A DNA stretch of 64,000 nucleotides from Anastatus disparis (Eukaryota > Arthropoda > Insecta > Hymenoptera > Eupelmidae): the NCBI GenBank assembly GCA_017163975.1, contig JAFFSR010000300.1:761501-825500 (forward strand), given 5' to 3'. A program made the position numbers and the translations under genes. Shown in pieces: positions 33,212 through 44,433 of the stretch (the first letter of the stretch is position 1; the number at the start of each line of letters is the position of its first letter). Below the pieces are notes generated by a model that saw nothing but the letters and a program-made list of their open reading frames with translations, did no database searches and was not told the origin of the DNA.

Positions 33212-34402
33212 TCCGAAATATCTCTGGCGTAAAATCGTACATGCTCATCTGCCCTAGCGGTTTAAAATAATTAAATTTTAAGTTAAAAATTAATTATTTA
33301 AAGTTAAAAAGTTTAACAGGTTATATTTATAACGTATCTCCCTTCATAAAAAAAGAAAAGAAAAGAAATAAAAGATTCACGCTACGAAAATACGTTAAAG
33401 AAATTTGCAACATAATTTTGGGTATAGACCAGCCGTGTTTGCTCGCGTCGCCACCCAAAAGAGGAGGCGACTCAAGCAAACAAAGGATATGAGAGTGGGG
33501 AGTCATCGAAGTATACCACGCGAGTCATCAGTGAATGCCGTCCATGCTTTAGTTACTCTCTATACCATCTTTTTTAGTATAAGGTAATCCAATACTAATA
33601 GAGCTTCTCACGGCCTGTCATATTTGTATCAATGTTTCATATGCTCGCATAGATGGCAGTTCGCATGCTCTATTAGCATGAATTTTCTCTCAGTGTATAT
33701 AACATCAATTTCTTTACTGATGCAGATATTAGTAGATATGAAATTATTATTATTTACTAATGAACAGAAAATAATAACACTATATTAACGGTTAATCATT
33801 AACAATTTATATACATTTAGATTAGATATATGGCGCGCTTGCGCGCATGGATTTTCTAGTAGAAACATAAATACAGAATTATTTCTAATATGAATGTTAG
33901 ATGTTGTGTGTTTTAAGACAAATACTGATAAGATTCATTTTTTCTCGGTATTGGAATTTAAAATGAATGAATCATGATATTTTTTCTAATTATTATTTTG
34001 GATATCTAATTATTAACTTATAAAATTAAACAAGTTATAAAATATTACTTGTTTTCATAATGTTCCAATCAACTGTCCATTTTAAATCCTGATACTGAAT
34101 GTGTGGAGAACACAAGATCTAATATAAATCTACAAAAAGACTAGTAATATTGTAATTTATCTGCGTATAAATATGTCAAAAATTTAAAAAAAATAATTTT
34201 TTTTTGTAATGATGTTAATTTTGGTGTAATAATTATTTAGAATTATTTTAATTTGGAATATTTATGTTGTTAATGTTTGTTGTAAAAAATTAACAAAAAC
34301 ATTTTTTCATATGTGAATTAAATTAAATCGAGTACTTAACGCTTTTCGACGTTGAAACGTTAAGTCAATCATTATCGTTAAAAAGTTAGTGAATAACCCC
34401 CC

Positions 34403-35051
34403 TGGCTCAAGGGAGATTACGTTAGTCAGGTGTTTGCGAGAGGAACAGCGAGTTGATAAATTTATCCTTTTTAAAATAAATTTAAATTTTATAAACGTAC
34501 ATTAAACTTTGAACAATTTCTTTACATTTATTATTCACTTAAATTTTGTTTGAAAAATTAATTTATTGTTTCATTTGCATTTACTTTCAATCAATTCATT
34601 GTACTTATTTGATTTTAAAATTGATTTAAATTAAAATTTCACATTAGTTTTTCTAAATTTAGAAATAAATTTGAATTTAACAACATTTTAGCTTTAATTA
34701 TTTTGTAACATTTACTTTCAATTTTTTACAATTCGAGTCAATTAATTTAGCTAAGTTCATTTTTTAGATCAAGGTTTTAAATAAATTTCTTTACTTTTAG
34801 AACAGTAGATAAATCGAAAAAATTGACGCTGTTGCCCAAGCCGCGCCATTCGTGAGGAGTTTTCGTTGCGCCAGTAGTGACGAAATTCTCTCCGTGACAG
34901 TAAGAGCGCATGCAAGGCGAAGGATCAGCAAAAAATTCTGTTTTTCTTTATGAACAGCGGGCAGGTAGCAAGATTTAGTCAAGACAACATATAGTTGTAT
35001 ATTTTTGACAATTATTATTCAAACTTTTATTAAATTTTTTATACATTCAAA
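34403..35051 (+). other. End of the BEL/Pao leader
   Basis: AT-rich with a GC-richer patch at 34820-34980. No gene. It ends at the gag ATG. Confidence 0.5.
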
Positions 35052-36224
35052 ATGAGTGAGATAAACTTAAGAACTATTATAGACGCAAAGTTCAGAGTCT
35101 TTAAAAATCAAATACAAGCGCTGCAGGCGTACACGTCAGGTTTGGGGGCAGAGTTAGAAAACATAAAAGCGCACCTAGCACACTGATCAGAACTGCATCA
35201 AGACAGTGAGGTAATAAATGAATTTGATGAATTAGAATCAGCTTATTTTTCCACAATAGCCTCAGCTACGCAGCTGTGTAAATTTAACGAACCAACACCC
35301 GTAGCTAATTCCACATTAAATACTTCCAACATCACTCTGACACCAAAGTTTGATGGTAAATCAGAAGAATGGCTTACCTTCAAAAACCTTTTTACTGCAT
35401 TAGTACACTCTCGCGATGATTCGACTAATACAGTAAAATATGCACAACTCTTAGACGCTCTTTCAGGTCCTGCTAAATTAAAAATAATAGAATACGTGCC
35501 TAGTGAAGAAAATTATCCAAAAGCTTGGCAAGCCCTTCTAGATTTTTACGATCATAAAAGAATAGTTAGCAATAGACACTTAGACGCTATTATAGATTTA
35601 CCCGTATTAACGAATACAACAATAGATGGCGTTTCGTCCTTTTTAGATAAGATACATCAGCATAAACATATTCTAGAACAATTAGGTGAAGCTTCATTCG
35701 ATAATATGATAGTTAAGATAGCAGAAAGAAATCTACCATCAAGATTAAAAGGTAAATGGCAGGATGGACTTAAATTAGATCAACTTCCTACAACAAAAGA
35801 AATGTGCGAATTTTTACAAAGTAGCATTTTCAAGCTTCAATCTCTTGAAAACACAAAGAAACACGAAAAGATAAATTTAAAAAGAAACTCAAAGGATAGT
35901 GTAGGGAATTTTAGAGGAAAAAGGAGTAGGGGTTTTGCATTGGCAACTGCAGCATTAACAAGCAATAGATCAGTTAGTTGTCCGAAGTGTAGACAACCTT
36001 ATGGGTTGTATAGATGTTCTGAATTCTTAGGATCAAATGTAGAACAGCGATGGCAATTTGTAAAATCACAACGACTCTGTTTTAATTGCTTAGGTAGACA
36101 CACCTTTTCTTGCCCGAGCAAGAAAGGATGCAAAACATGCCACAAACATCATCACACTTTGCTTCACGAGATTAAAAATAACAAGCTCACACAAGTTACA
36201 CAGCTAGACACTACAAAGGTGTGA
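35052..36224 (+). pseudogene. gag: BEL/Pao gag (DUF1759-like) with zinc knuckles
   Basis: ATG at 35052 opens a frame that hits TGA at 35184-35186 (codon 45) and then continues in the same frame to a TGA at 36222-36224. The domains are a helical N-terminus, a DUF1759-type Gag core (PKFDGKSEEWLTFKNLF at about 35347, then LDALSGPA) and a Cys/His C-terminus with CPKCRQPYGLYRC, CFNCLGRHTFSC and CKTCHKHHHTLLH knuckle-like motifs. The core forms the particle and the knuckles bind RNA. Two nonsense changes inactivate it. The next domain follows without a frame change, as in BEL elements with one polyprotein. Confidence 0.9.
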
Positions 36225-36914
36225 CTAGATGGACAATCATACTTATCGATAGCCTTTCCTTTAGAATCCAACATAATGACTACAGCTGTAGTCAAAATTC
36301 AAAATAAAGAAGGAAACTTGATTGCGGCTCGCGCATTATTAGAATCTTGTTCCACAATCAATCTTATTACAGAAAATCTTGCAAATTCTTTGAATTTAAA
36401 TAAATATTCTTGTTCAATAAATATAGGGGCAGTTAATGGGTTATGTACTCTTTCAAAACATTACGTGAAATCAACTATTCAATTAAATTACAATCAGTCT
36501 AAATATTAACTTAGTTTTTTAATTGTACCGAGCATAGCGGACACAGTACCCAATGAAGTTTTCCCTCGTGACTTATTCAACATACCTAAAAACATTCCTT
36601 TAGCTGATCCTCGATTTCATATACCAAAACACATAGATATTCTATTAGTATCAAATGTAACACTTTCTACTTTATCTATAGGTCAAATCAAACTTCAACA
36701 CACTAACTCTGAAATTACATTACAGAAAACGAGTTTAGGTTGGATAGTAGCAGGTGGAATAAATAATAGGATTTCGAATAAAGAGGTTAGCTGTAACGTA
36801 ACCAAATTAGATAGACTAAAAGAACAATTTTGGTTTATAGAAACTCTTGAACAAGACCCGATTAGATCTAGGGAAGACATAGCTTGCGAGCAGCATTATG
36901 TTGCTCACACCAAA
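36225..36914 (+). pseudogene. pol: BEL/Pao aspartic protease with altered active site
   Basis: The same frame as gag continues. The protease active site should read as an Asp-Ser-Gly type motif but here reads ALLESCST at about 36337-36360, so the catalytic Asp is Glu and the Gly is Cys. A TAA follows at 36507-36509, and the chain then continues through the PxLFNIPKNIPLADPRF linker and the GLGWIVAGG-like block (about 36735-36760) typical of this family upstream of reverse transcriptase. It would cleave the polyprotein; as written it should be dead. Confidence 0.75.
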
Positions 36915-37700
36915 ATGGATAATTTAGGAAGGTATATTGTTAGGCTTCCATTCAGAGATAGTAAATTTGATTTAGGTGAATCACGACAACAAGCATTACG
37001 TAGATTTTATGCACTCGAAAAACGACTCGAAGTTAATCATAACTTAAAAGTAGAGTATAGTAAAGTAATGAATGAATACATTGCCTTAGGTCACATGACG
37101 CTTTGTGATGAGACCGAGGGTGGGTATTACCTTCCTCATCATGCTGTAGTAAAAGAATCTAGTGAGACAACTAAACTTCAAGTGGTTTTCGATGCATCAG
37201 CTAAAACATCAACAGGCATTTCACTCAACGATACACTCATGGTAGGGCCTACACTACAACGTACCATATTCCAACAGTTACTTAGTTTTCGTATACATAC
37301 ATACGTAGTAACAGCTGATATAGAAAAAATGTATAGGAAAATTTTACTTCACCCAGATGATAGGAAATTTCAAAAAGTATTATGGTACTACAAAAACAAA
37401 CTTAGAACTTTTCAATTAAATACTGTAACATTCGGTGTAGCTTCAGCTCCATTTTTAGCTATTAGGACTATTCAACAGCTGGCAAGCGATGAGTCAGAAA
37501 ATTTTCCAATAGCTAGCAAACTATTATTGCGTGATTTTTATGTAAATGATTTTATTTCAGGAGCCGAAACTTTAGAAGAATTAATAAAAATTCGTAATGA
37601 GATTACAAAACTGTTAAGTAAGGGAGGATTCGTCATACGCAAATGGTCATCCAATCATACAGAGATTTTAGATAGGCTTGATAAAAGAATTTTCGATTAA
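36915..37700 (+). pseudogene. pol: BEL/Pao reverse transcriptase, YVND in place of YVDD
   Basis: A 261-codon frame with Pao-type motifs in order: YYLPHHAVVKE, VVFDASAKT, VVTADIEKMYRKI (first catalytic Asp kept), FGVASAPFLAIRTI, then FYVNDFISGA at about 37535-37565, where the first Asp of the catalytic pair is Asn (AAT). That one transition should abolish polymerisation. The frame stops at 37698-37700 and resumes without shift. Confidence 0.9.
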
Positions 37701-38850
37701 TATATAGTTACAAATAACCCTGTTCAAAAAACAGTGGGTATAGTATGGGACTCAGCCCTTGATGATTTAAAATACACAGTAGGGACAATTAAACTTGTTG
37801 AAACATCAACAAAACGTACAATCTAGTCAGAAGTTTCAAAGATCTATGATCCTTTAGGTTTGCTTGGTCCAGTTTCTTTGTATGCTAAGATACTGACACA
37901 GGATTGTTGGAAGGCGAAGGTCACCTGGGATGAGGCGTTACCTCAAAGCATTTATACAAAGTGGAAGGATCTGGTAGAACAACTCTGTAACTTAGAAAAA
38001 TCGTCTTTTCCTAGAGAACTTTCAATTACAGGTGCAGTCAAGGTGGAATTACATAGATTCTGCAATGCTTCTATTCAGGGCTATGGTGCTTGCATGTATT
38101 TTAGATCTATTGATTCACAAGGTCGAGTTTTAATTAGTCTTGTTTGTAGTAAATCTCGAGTTGTTCAGTTAAAGGTCATTTCGATACCCAGATTAGAACT
38201 CTGCGCTGCTTCAATTCTAAAAAAGTTATATGTTGAGGTGAGAAGCTTAATTGAATTTTTTATAGATAAAGTCATTTTATGGTCTGATTCAACAATTGTA
38301 TTGTCTTGGTTGAAAAAGGCTCCTCACCTCCTTAACCTTTAGAGGGCCGGAATAGGCCTCTAGGCGTAAGGGGTCTGACTCACCAACATCGCAACTTAGT
38401 TTGGCTCTAACTCAGGGACCTTAGACCACATTCCTATAGAAAAATTCGATTTTCAAATTTTTCAAAACTTCGGCCCTCTAAAGGTTAAAACTTTCGAAGC
38501 AAATAGGGTAGCTGACATACAAGCAGTAGAAAATCAGGTTAGTTGGCGTCATGTTCGATCAGAGAACAACCCAGCTGATGCATTATCCAGAGGACTATTG
38601 CCTGTAGATTTCTTAAAAAATCAACTTTGGTTGTCAGAGCCTAAATGGTTAGCACAAGTAGAGAATACTTGACCAGAATCAGTCGAAAAAATCAATTTAG
38701 AAATGTTAGGTACAACTAGAGAGACGTGTTTAATAATTTCAACAAATCTGGATAAAATTTACAATAGGTTTTCTAATTTTAAACGTTTTACTAGAGTCGT
38801 AGCTTACATGTTGCGGTGGAGACAACCAAAGACCAGACAAAATAAAACTT
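37701..38850 (+). pseudogene. pol: BEL/Pao connection and RNase H region, MITE inside
   Basis: The Pao peptidase-associated block (YDPLGLLGPV at about 37847, CWKAKVTWDE) is followed by RNase H with HRFCNASIQGYGA, where the usual Asp is Asn, then SIPRLELCAAS and WSDSTIVLSWL. A 149-bp MITE at 38336-38484 interrupts the next helix. The frame resumes at about 38489 and carries NPADALSRG at about 38568-38595. Stops lie at 37698, about 37824 and 38341, with more after 38660. Confidence 0.85.
38336..38484. mobile_element. 149-bp TTAA-flanked MITE (family C) in RNase H
   Basis: Termini CCTTTAGAGGGCCG and CGGCCCTCTAAAGG are bordered by TTAA at 38332-38335 and 38485-38488. Removing the element and one TTAA gives an uninterrupted BEL reading. 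The insertion totals 153 nt, a multiple of three, but it brings an in-frame TAG just inside its left end. Confidence 0.95.
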
Positions 38851-40224
38851 TATTATTTTCAGAGATTGCAGAAGCATAGCTGAAAATCATTTCTATGATA
38901 CAACGAGAACGATTCTCAACAGAGATAGGAATTCTTTCTAAACATAAAAAAGAAAATACAACTTCGTACAAAAGGGGCACTCCTTTCGATCAATTACATC
39001 CCTTTTTAGATGAATTAGGTTTACTCAGAGTAGGTGGACGTTTAAAAAATTCGTCTCTCCCCTATGGGCAAAAACATCCAATATTACTCCTTAGCAAACA
39101 CGCTATGACCGACATGATTATCAGAGAAAAACATACTGCTAATTTTCATGCCGGAATTTAGTCAACACTCTTCACTATTAGACAAAGGTACTGGGTATTA
39201 AATGGAAAAAACCAAGTTAGGAAAATTATCAAAAATTGTATAACTTGCATTCGTCAAAGGCCTGAGCTAATGCATGCACAAATGGCAGATTTACCTAAAG
39301 CTAGGGTTCGTGAAGCACCTGCGTTCTGCTTCACAGGAGTAGATTATTTTGGTCCAATTTTAATCAAAGAAAAACAACATCGTAATAAACCTTTCATTAA
39401 AACATATGGGTGTGTATTTATATGCATGGTTTCAAAAGCTGTACACATAGAACGTGCGACTGATCTTTCTACGGAAGGATTTTTAGCAGCCTTTCCTCGA
39501 TTTTTCAGTCGAAGAGGGGTTCGTAAACTCATATATTCAGATAATGGTAAAAATTTTGTTGGGGCAAATAGAGAAATCAAAGAAATCTATGATTTGTTTG
39601 AAACGACTGAATTTCGTGAATCTATTACTAACTTTGCCTTAAGTAAAAGAAATGAATGGCATTTTAATCCACCTCTATCACCTCATTTCGGGGGTATTTG
39701 GGAAGCAGCTGTGAAAAGTTTTAAACATCATTTAAAACGCGTTTTAAAAAGTAACAATTTAACTTATGAACAACTTAATACTTTTTTAATTGAAATAGAA
39801 GCAATTTTAAATTCACGACTATTATATGCAATCTCAGCTGATCCCAACGATCCCTTAGCAATAACATCAGCACACTTACTTATAGGTAGACCATTCAATT
39901 TCTTACCAGAAAAACATTTGCTTTCAGTTCCAGATAACAAATTATCAGCTTACAATTTCATTACAAAGGCTTGTCAACATTTCTGGGCTCACTGGCATCA
40001 GGAATATTTACATGAATTACAGAATAGGAACAAACGCTGAGTTGAAAATAGGTTCAATTGTAATCTGTATGGATGATATTAATTCATGCTCAGCTTGGCC
40101 ATTAGGTATTATTTTGGAAGTTTTTCCCGGGGATGGCGGCATCGCTCGAGTGGCTTCTGTCAAGACCAACACTGGCGTTTATCAGCGTAACATCACAAGA
40201 CTTTGTCTTTTACCTAAATCTTGA
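38851..40224 (+). pseudogene. pol: BEL/Pao integrase and C-terminal domain
   Basis: The zinc-binding HHCC domain spans about 38990-39260 with an internal stop at 39159. The catalytic core (39270-40040) keeps the acidic triad: Asp in FTGVDYFGP, Asp in YSDNGKNF and Glu in GGIWEAAVKS. A frameshift at about 40010-40040 precedes the DUF5641-type C-terminus (40012-40224; LKIGSIVIC, WPLGIILEVFPGDGG, RVASVKT). Integrase joins the cDNA to host DNA. The active site is intact but the polyprotein is not. Confidence 0.9.
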
Positions 40225-40621
40225 ATCTTTGATTCACATTTCATATCTGTACATATCTATTTCCTTTCATAAAAACAAAAATTAACATAAATTAAACTTG
40301 CGAATATTGCGAATAAAATCAATCAGTGACGTAGTCACTCCAAACGAAACTGCGATCATTTCTAAAACTTGCGATTAGCAGCGTGGTCACTCCAAAGGGA
40401 ACTGCGCTCATTTATAAAATTTGCGATCAACGACGTAGTCACTCCAAAGAAAACTGCGCTCGAACATATTTTTCTAGTCAAACACTTGTCAAATAGCGAC
40501 TAAATTAAATTTAAGTTTAGATTAGTTGTGAAATCGAAGCTTCGATCTAGTTAACACATTTCATTACTACAAAATCAATTTTTTAACATAAAATTTTATT
40601 CTGCAGCTTGCGCCCACAGTA
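40225..40621 (+). repeat. BEL 3' region with a tandem repeat of about 54 bp
   Basis: Three units at about 40316-40468, each with GTAGTCACTCCAAA followed by GAAACTGCG and a CATTT-ATAAAA-TTGCGA tail. AT-rich sequence then leads to the 3' LTR. A strong polypurine tract is not evident just before 40622. Confidence 0.75.
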
Positions 40622-41508
40622 TGTTGCGTCGCAACACAAATCATATCAAAAATCAAAAGCAATCATGAGCGGCAGCACTTTACAGTCGCCTGTTCCCACC
40701 TCCCTTATGTCAGCTCATAGACAAAAGGGGGGAGAGAACAGGGAGACTTCTTCAAGTGCCGCGGAAAATTAGTTACTATCAAGCGTGACATCGTCCCGAG
40801 CGGTCTATTCTCTCTCGAGAACACTTAATCACACTTTTTTTTCTCTTTTCTCCAAAGCGATCGGAAGCTTTGTTCAGCAGATATAGTTCCTGCTAAACGA
40901 CGAACGGCTCGTTGCGAATCAACGCATCACCTTCGTCAAAGCCGCGGCTATACAAATCATTGCATTTCTGTTCTATCTCTTTCTTTGCGTGCGTGCGTGC
41001 GAATAAAGTTAAACGTTGCGTTAAATAGCGTGTAATTTTATAGGTCAATAAATCAAGGGTTTTTTATGCCGAATGGCTTTTTCCCTTTACATCGGTGTTT
41101 TTATCAAGTGAATCCTTTCTTTAATATAATAAAATTGCAAGTTCAGAATAAAGAATCAATTAGAACAAATGCAACTACAACCGCAAGGTTAGTTGCATTT
41201 GACTCATTAAATTCCTTTTCTTTCTTTAATAAAGTGGTAGTTTTCTTAGTAAAGTTTTGCAATAAAGTCAGTGGTAATATTAGTAAATAAATTCAGTGTG
41301 AAAAATTAATTAGTTCAAATTCAAAAGTCAAATGTAAATTCAAATTTCATTTTTTTGTGTGTCATAAAAGGATAAATTCAAATAGAATCAGTTCAATAAA
41401 AATTTCATACTCAGACAATTCAAAGGAAAAGGAACAGGTCCTTTTCTTTCTAAAACATCCAACAAATTTAAAGAAAAAATTCGTTGGAAAAGACTACGCG
41501 TCTTTTCA
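40622..41508 (+). repeat. 3' LTR of the BEL/Pao element
   Basis: 887 bp, same termini as 25798-26694, followed by the ATCAC duplication. Differences from the 5' LTR are scattered substitutions and a small deletion near 41300. Confidence 0.95.
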
Positions 41509-41513
41509 ATCAC

Positions 41514-41721
41514 AATATTAATTAACGATTCCGAAAAATTTGTCATAAGTTATAACTAAATATAAAAGACGTGAAAAATAATTGAATTTAATCTACATTA
41601 ATTATAAAATATGATAATTGTCAAAATTATATAATTCTTCTATCATGAATTTTATGTATTATAAGTTGCAAATGCATAAATAAGGAGGTACAAAAAACTT
41701 AGCGCTTGAACTCGCGTATTA
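41514..41721. other. Spacer between BEL and the large palindrome
   Basis: AT-rich, no feature recognised. Confidence 0.5.
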
Positions 41722-44431
41722 GTCCAGTAGAATTAGCGAAAAAAGAGCTAAAATTTAATGTAATTAGAAACAGGTGCAGACTACCAAAAATGGCTTTGTT
41801 GGATGATTAGAAATGAGACTCTGGAATTACCCTAAAAATTTGAGCCGTCAGGAATTAGTAAACAATGATTCAAGGTGCAAAATTCGTAAAAATCACTGTT
41901 TTTTTGAGGTAGCTTGAAATCGTTTGCGATTTAGTATATGAAAATTATACTATTTGTAGGTATTTCAAAGACGATTAATTTGAGACGTCATTGATGGAAA
42001 TCGGTTAATAAATTTTATAAATAATGATATACAAAAATCGAAAATCGCGAAATTTTAAAATATTTGTCATTTGATAAAAAAAGGATGTACATGTTTGTAA
42101 TTCAACAAAAATGTGCCTCTTATTATCCTTAAGTTACCATAAAAATTTCATCAAAAAATATTAATTATTTTAGGAGATATTTTATTTGTTTATTAAAAAG
42201 AGGTCAAATGTACACCCACCGTTAATGGATTCTTTCCGAATGTTTTGAAATCCTGAACTTTCATTGGATAATTCCGTTGTTTTCTTTGTTTCTATTGGAA
42301 CATTTTGAAAAATTCGGAAAGAATCAATTAACGTTGGGTGTACATTAAAAAATTCACCCAAAAACGTCATCGTAGAGACTTTACGATAATCATATAAAAT
42401 TTAGATATTAACGTAAATTTTATGAATTTGATGTGAAATCGCGTCCATTTTATTATTTTCAACCTGAATATGGCAAAAAAAAAGTAAATTTTTTTCTTAA
42501 TGGTTTTTTAAATATTTTTACAACTAATGAAAATATCAATATAGGGATTTGATATTCTTATTACTGGCAATTTTACGCAAATTTAAAAAAAAAAAGAATG
42601 CTCTAGCTCAATTAGGAGCCGAGATAATTTTTTTTTTTTTAATTCGCCAATTGTTTATTTATAAATATTAAGGACTGAAACTTTTATCACAACTAGAATA
42701 ATACTTGAAGTTTATGATTCCATTATATCGGAGATGAAATAAACATTTTGCAATGTAAAAATTTATATTTAAGTAATCAAGATTGCTACTAGTTAAACAG
42801 AGTAATTTTTCCTGCCTTGCAAGAAAATTGATCTGGCGAGTTATAACTCATGTTCCGATTAAAAATTCCTTATATCTCCGTTAATTACGGACCAATTTTG
42901 ACGTTTTTTTTAAATCAGGATAGCGCGTGAAAATAATAACAACTGTTGTATTTGTTTTTAAAAAATTATTTATTTAACAATAATTATTGCAAAAAAAAAA
43001 TTTTTAAGCATATTTTTTTAAATATTAATTTTAGCAAAAAGCTTTAAAAATAAAGTTTGTTCGTCTTAAAAAAATAAACAATATTTCATTTCAGTGTTTT
43101 CATGATAAAATCAATATTAAGTCTGTTAATTTGGAAAAAAATTTTTCCAATTTGTTTTCCATATTACCAGACTTATTATTGATTTTATCATGAAAACACT
43201 AAAATAAAATATTGTTAATTTTTTTAAGACGTACAAACTTTATTATTAAAGCTTTTTGCTAAAATTAATATTTAAAAAAATATGCTTAAAAATTTTTTTT
43301 TTGCAATAATTATTGTTAAATAAATAATTTTTTAAAAACAAATACAACAGTTGTTATTATTTTCACGCGCTACCCCGATTTAAAAAAAACATCAAAATTG
43401 GTCCGTAATTAACGGAGATATAAGGAATTTTTAATCGGAACATGAGTTATAACTCGCCAGATCAATTTTCTTGCAAGGCAGGAAAAATTACTCTGTTTAA
43501 CTAGTAGCAATCTTGATTACTTAAATATCAATTTTAACATTGCAAAATGTTTATTTCATCTCCGATATAATGGAATCATAAACTTCAAGTATTATTCTAG
43601 TTGTGATAAAAGTTTCAGTCCTTAATATTTATAAATAAACAATTGGCGAATTAAAAAAAAAAAAATTATCTCGGCTCCTAATTGAGCTAGAGCATTCTTT
43701 TTTTTTTAAATTTGCGTAAAATTGCCAGTAATAAGAATATCAAATCCCTATATTGATATTTTCATTAGTTGTAAAAATATTTAAAAAACCATTAAGAAAA
43801 AAATTTACTTTTTTTTTGCCATATTCAGGTTGAAAATAATAAAATGGACGCGATTTCACATCAAATTCATAAAATTTACGTTAATATCTAAATTTTATAT
43901 GATTATCGTAAAGTCTCTACGATGACGTTTTTGGGTGAATTTTTTAATGTACATTTGACCTCTTTTTAATAAACAAATAGAACATCTCCCAAAATAATTA
44001 ATATTTTTTGATGAAATTTTTATGGTAACTTAAGGATAATAAGAGGCACATTTTTGTTGAATTACAAACATGTACATCCTTTTTTTATCAAATGACAAAT
44101 ATTTTAAAATTTCGCGATTTTCGATTTTTGTATATCATTATTTATAAAATTTATTAACCGATTTCCATCAATGACGTCTCAAATTAATCGTCTTTGAAAT
44201 ACCTACAAATAGTATAATTTTCATATACTAAATCGCAAACGATTTCAAGCTACCTCAAAAAAACAGTGATTTTTACGAATTTTGCACCTTGAATCATTGT
44301 TTACTAATTCCTGACGGCTCAAATTTTTAGGTTAATTCCAGAGTCTCATTTCTAATCATCCAACAAAGCCCTTTTTGGTGGTCTGCACCTGTTTCTAATT
44401 ACATTATGCATTTCGATTAATTCTACTGGAC
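41722..44431. mobile_element. 2.7-kb near-perfect palindrome, TA-flanked
   Basis: GTCCAGTAGAATTA at the left and its complement at the right are bordered by TA (41720-41721, 44432-44433). The arms (41722 to about 43138 and about 43155 to 44431) are almost identical over 1.2 kb once a MITE in the left arm is discounted, and they meet around 43140-43160 with a loop of only a few bases. No protein is encoded. Transcription across it would give a long dsRNA hairpin. Confidence 0.9.
42213..42340. mobile_element. 128-bp TA-flanked MITE in the left palindrome arm
   Basis: Termini CACCCACCGTTAATGGATTC and GAATCAATTAACGTTGGGTG, with TA at 42211-42212 and 42341-42342. The right palindrome arm near 43945 has the empty site with one TA. 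The minus-strand frame at 42182-42370 is an artefact of it. Confidence 0.95.
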
Positions 44432-44433
44432 TA

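Larger units (their letters stand above)
31973..33695. mobile_element. 1.7-kb TA-flanked palindromic element with tRNA-like modules
   Basis: Termini CACTGAGAGAAAATTCATGC and its complement are bordered by TA at 31971-31972 and 33696-33697. The arms pair over most of 32230-32650 and 33060-33500, with an AT-rich spacer between, while the outer 250 bp of the arms have diverged from each other. Each arm carries a tRNA-like module, listed separately. No transposase. Confidence 0.85.
29508..34402. mobile_element. Candidate 4.9-kb element with GGGGGxTTATTCA termini, in the BEL leader
   Basis: GGGGGCTTATTCAGTGA at the left and TAGTGAATAACCCCCC at the right are inverted, and both are followed inward by TTAACG-rich sequence. 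The flanks share CCT, which would be a 3-bp duplication. Short GGG-type termini with 3-bp duplications occur in PIF/Harbinger-type elements, but no transposase survives. It contains the foldback at 29734-30114 and the palindrome at 31973-33695. The stretches 30119-31970 and 33698-34320 are AT-rich without genes. Confidence 0.5.
25793..41513 (+). mobile_element. BEL/Pao LTR retrotransposon with nested insertions
   Basis: LTRs at 25798-26694 and 40622-41508 start TG and end CA and are flanked by the 5-bp duplication ATCAC (25793-25797, 41509-41513), so this is one insertion event. The body encodes Gag and Pol in one plus-strand frame (35052-40224), with Pao-type domain order (protease, reverse transcriptase, RNase H, integrase). 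The leader between the PBS and gag is about 8.3 kb because at least four other elements sit in it. The LTRs differ mainly by scattered substitutions and a few small indels, indicating a fairly recent insertion, yet the coding region has about ten in-frame stops. Confidence 0.95.
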
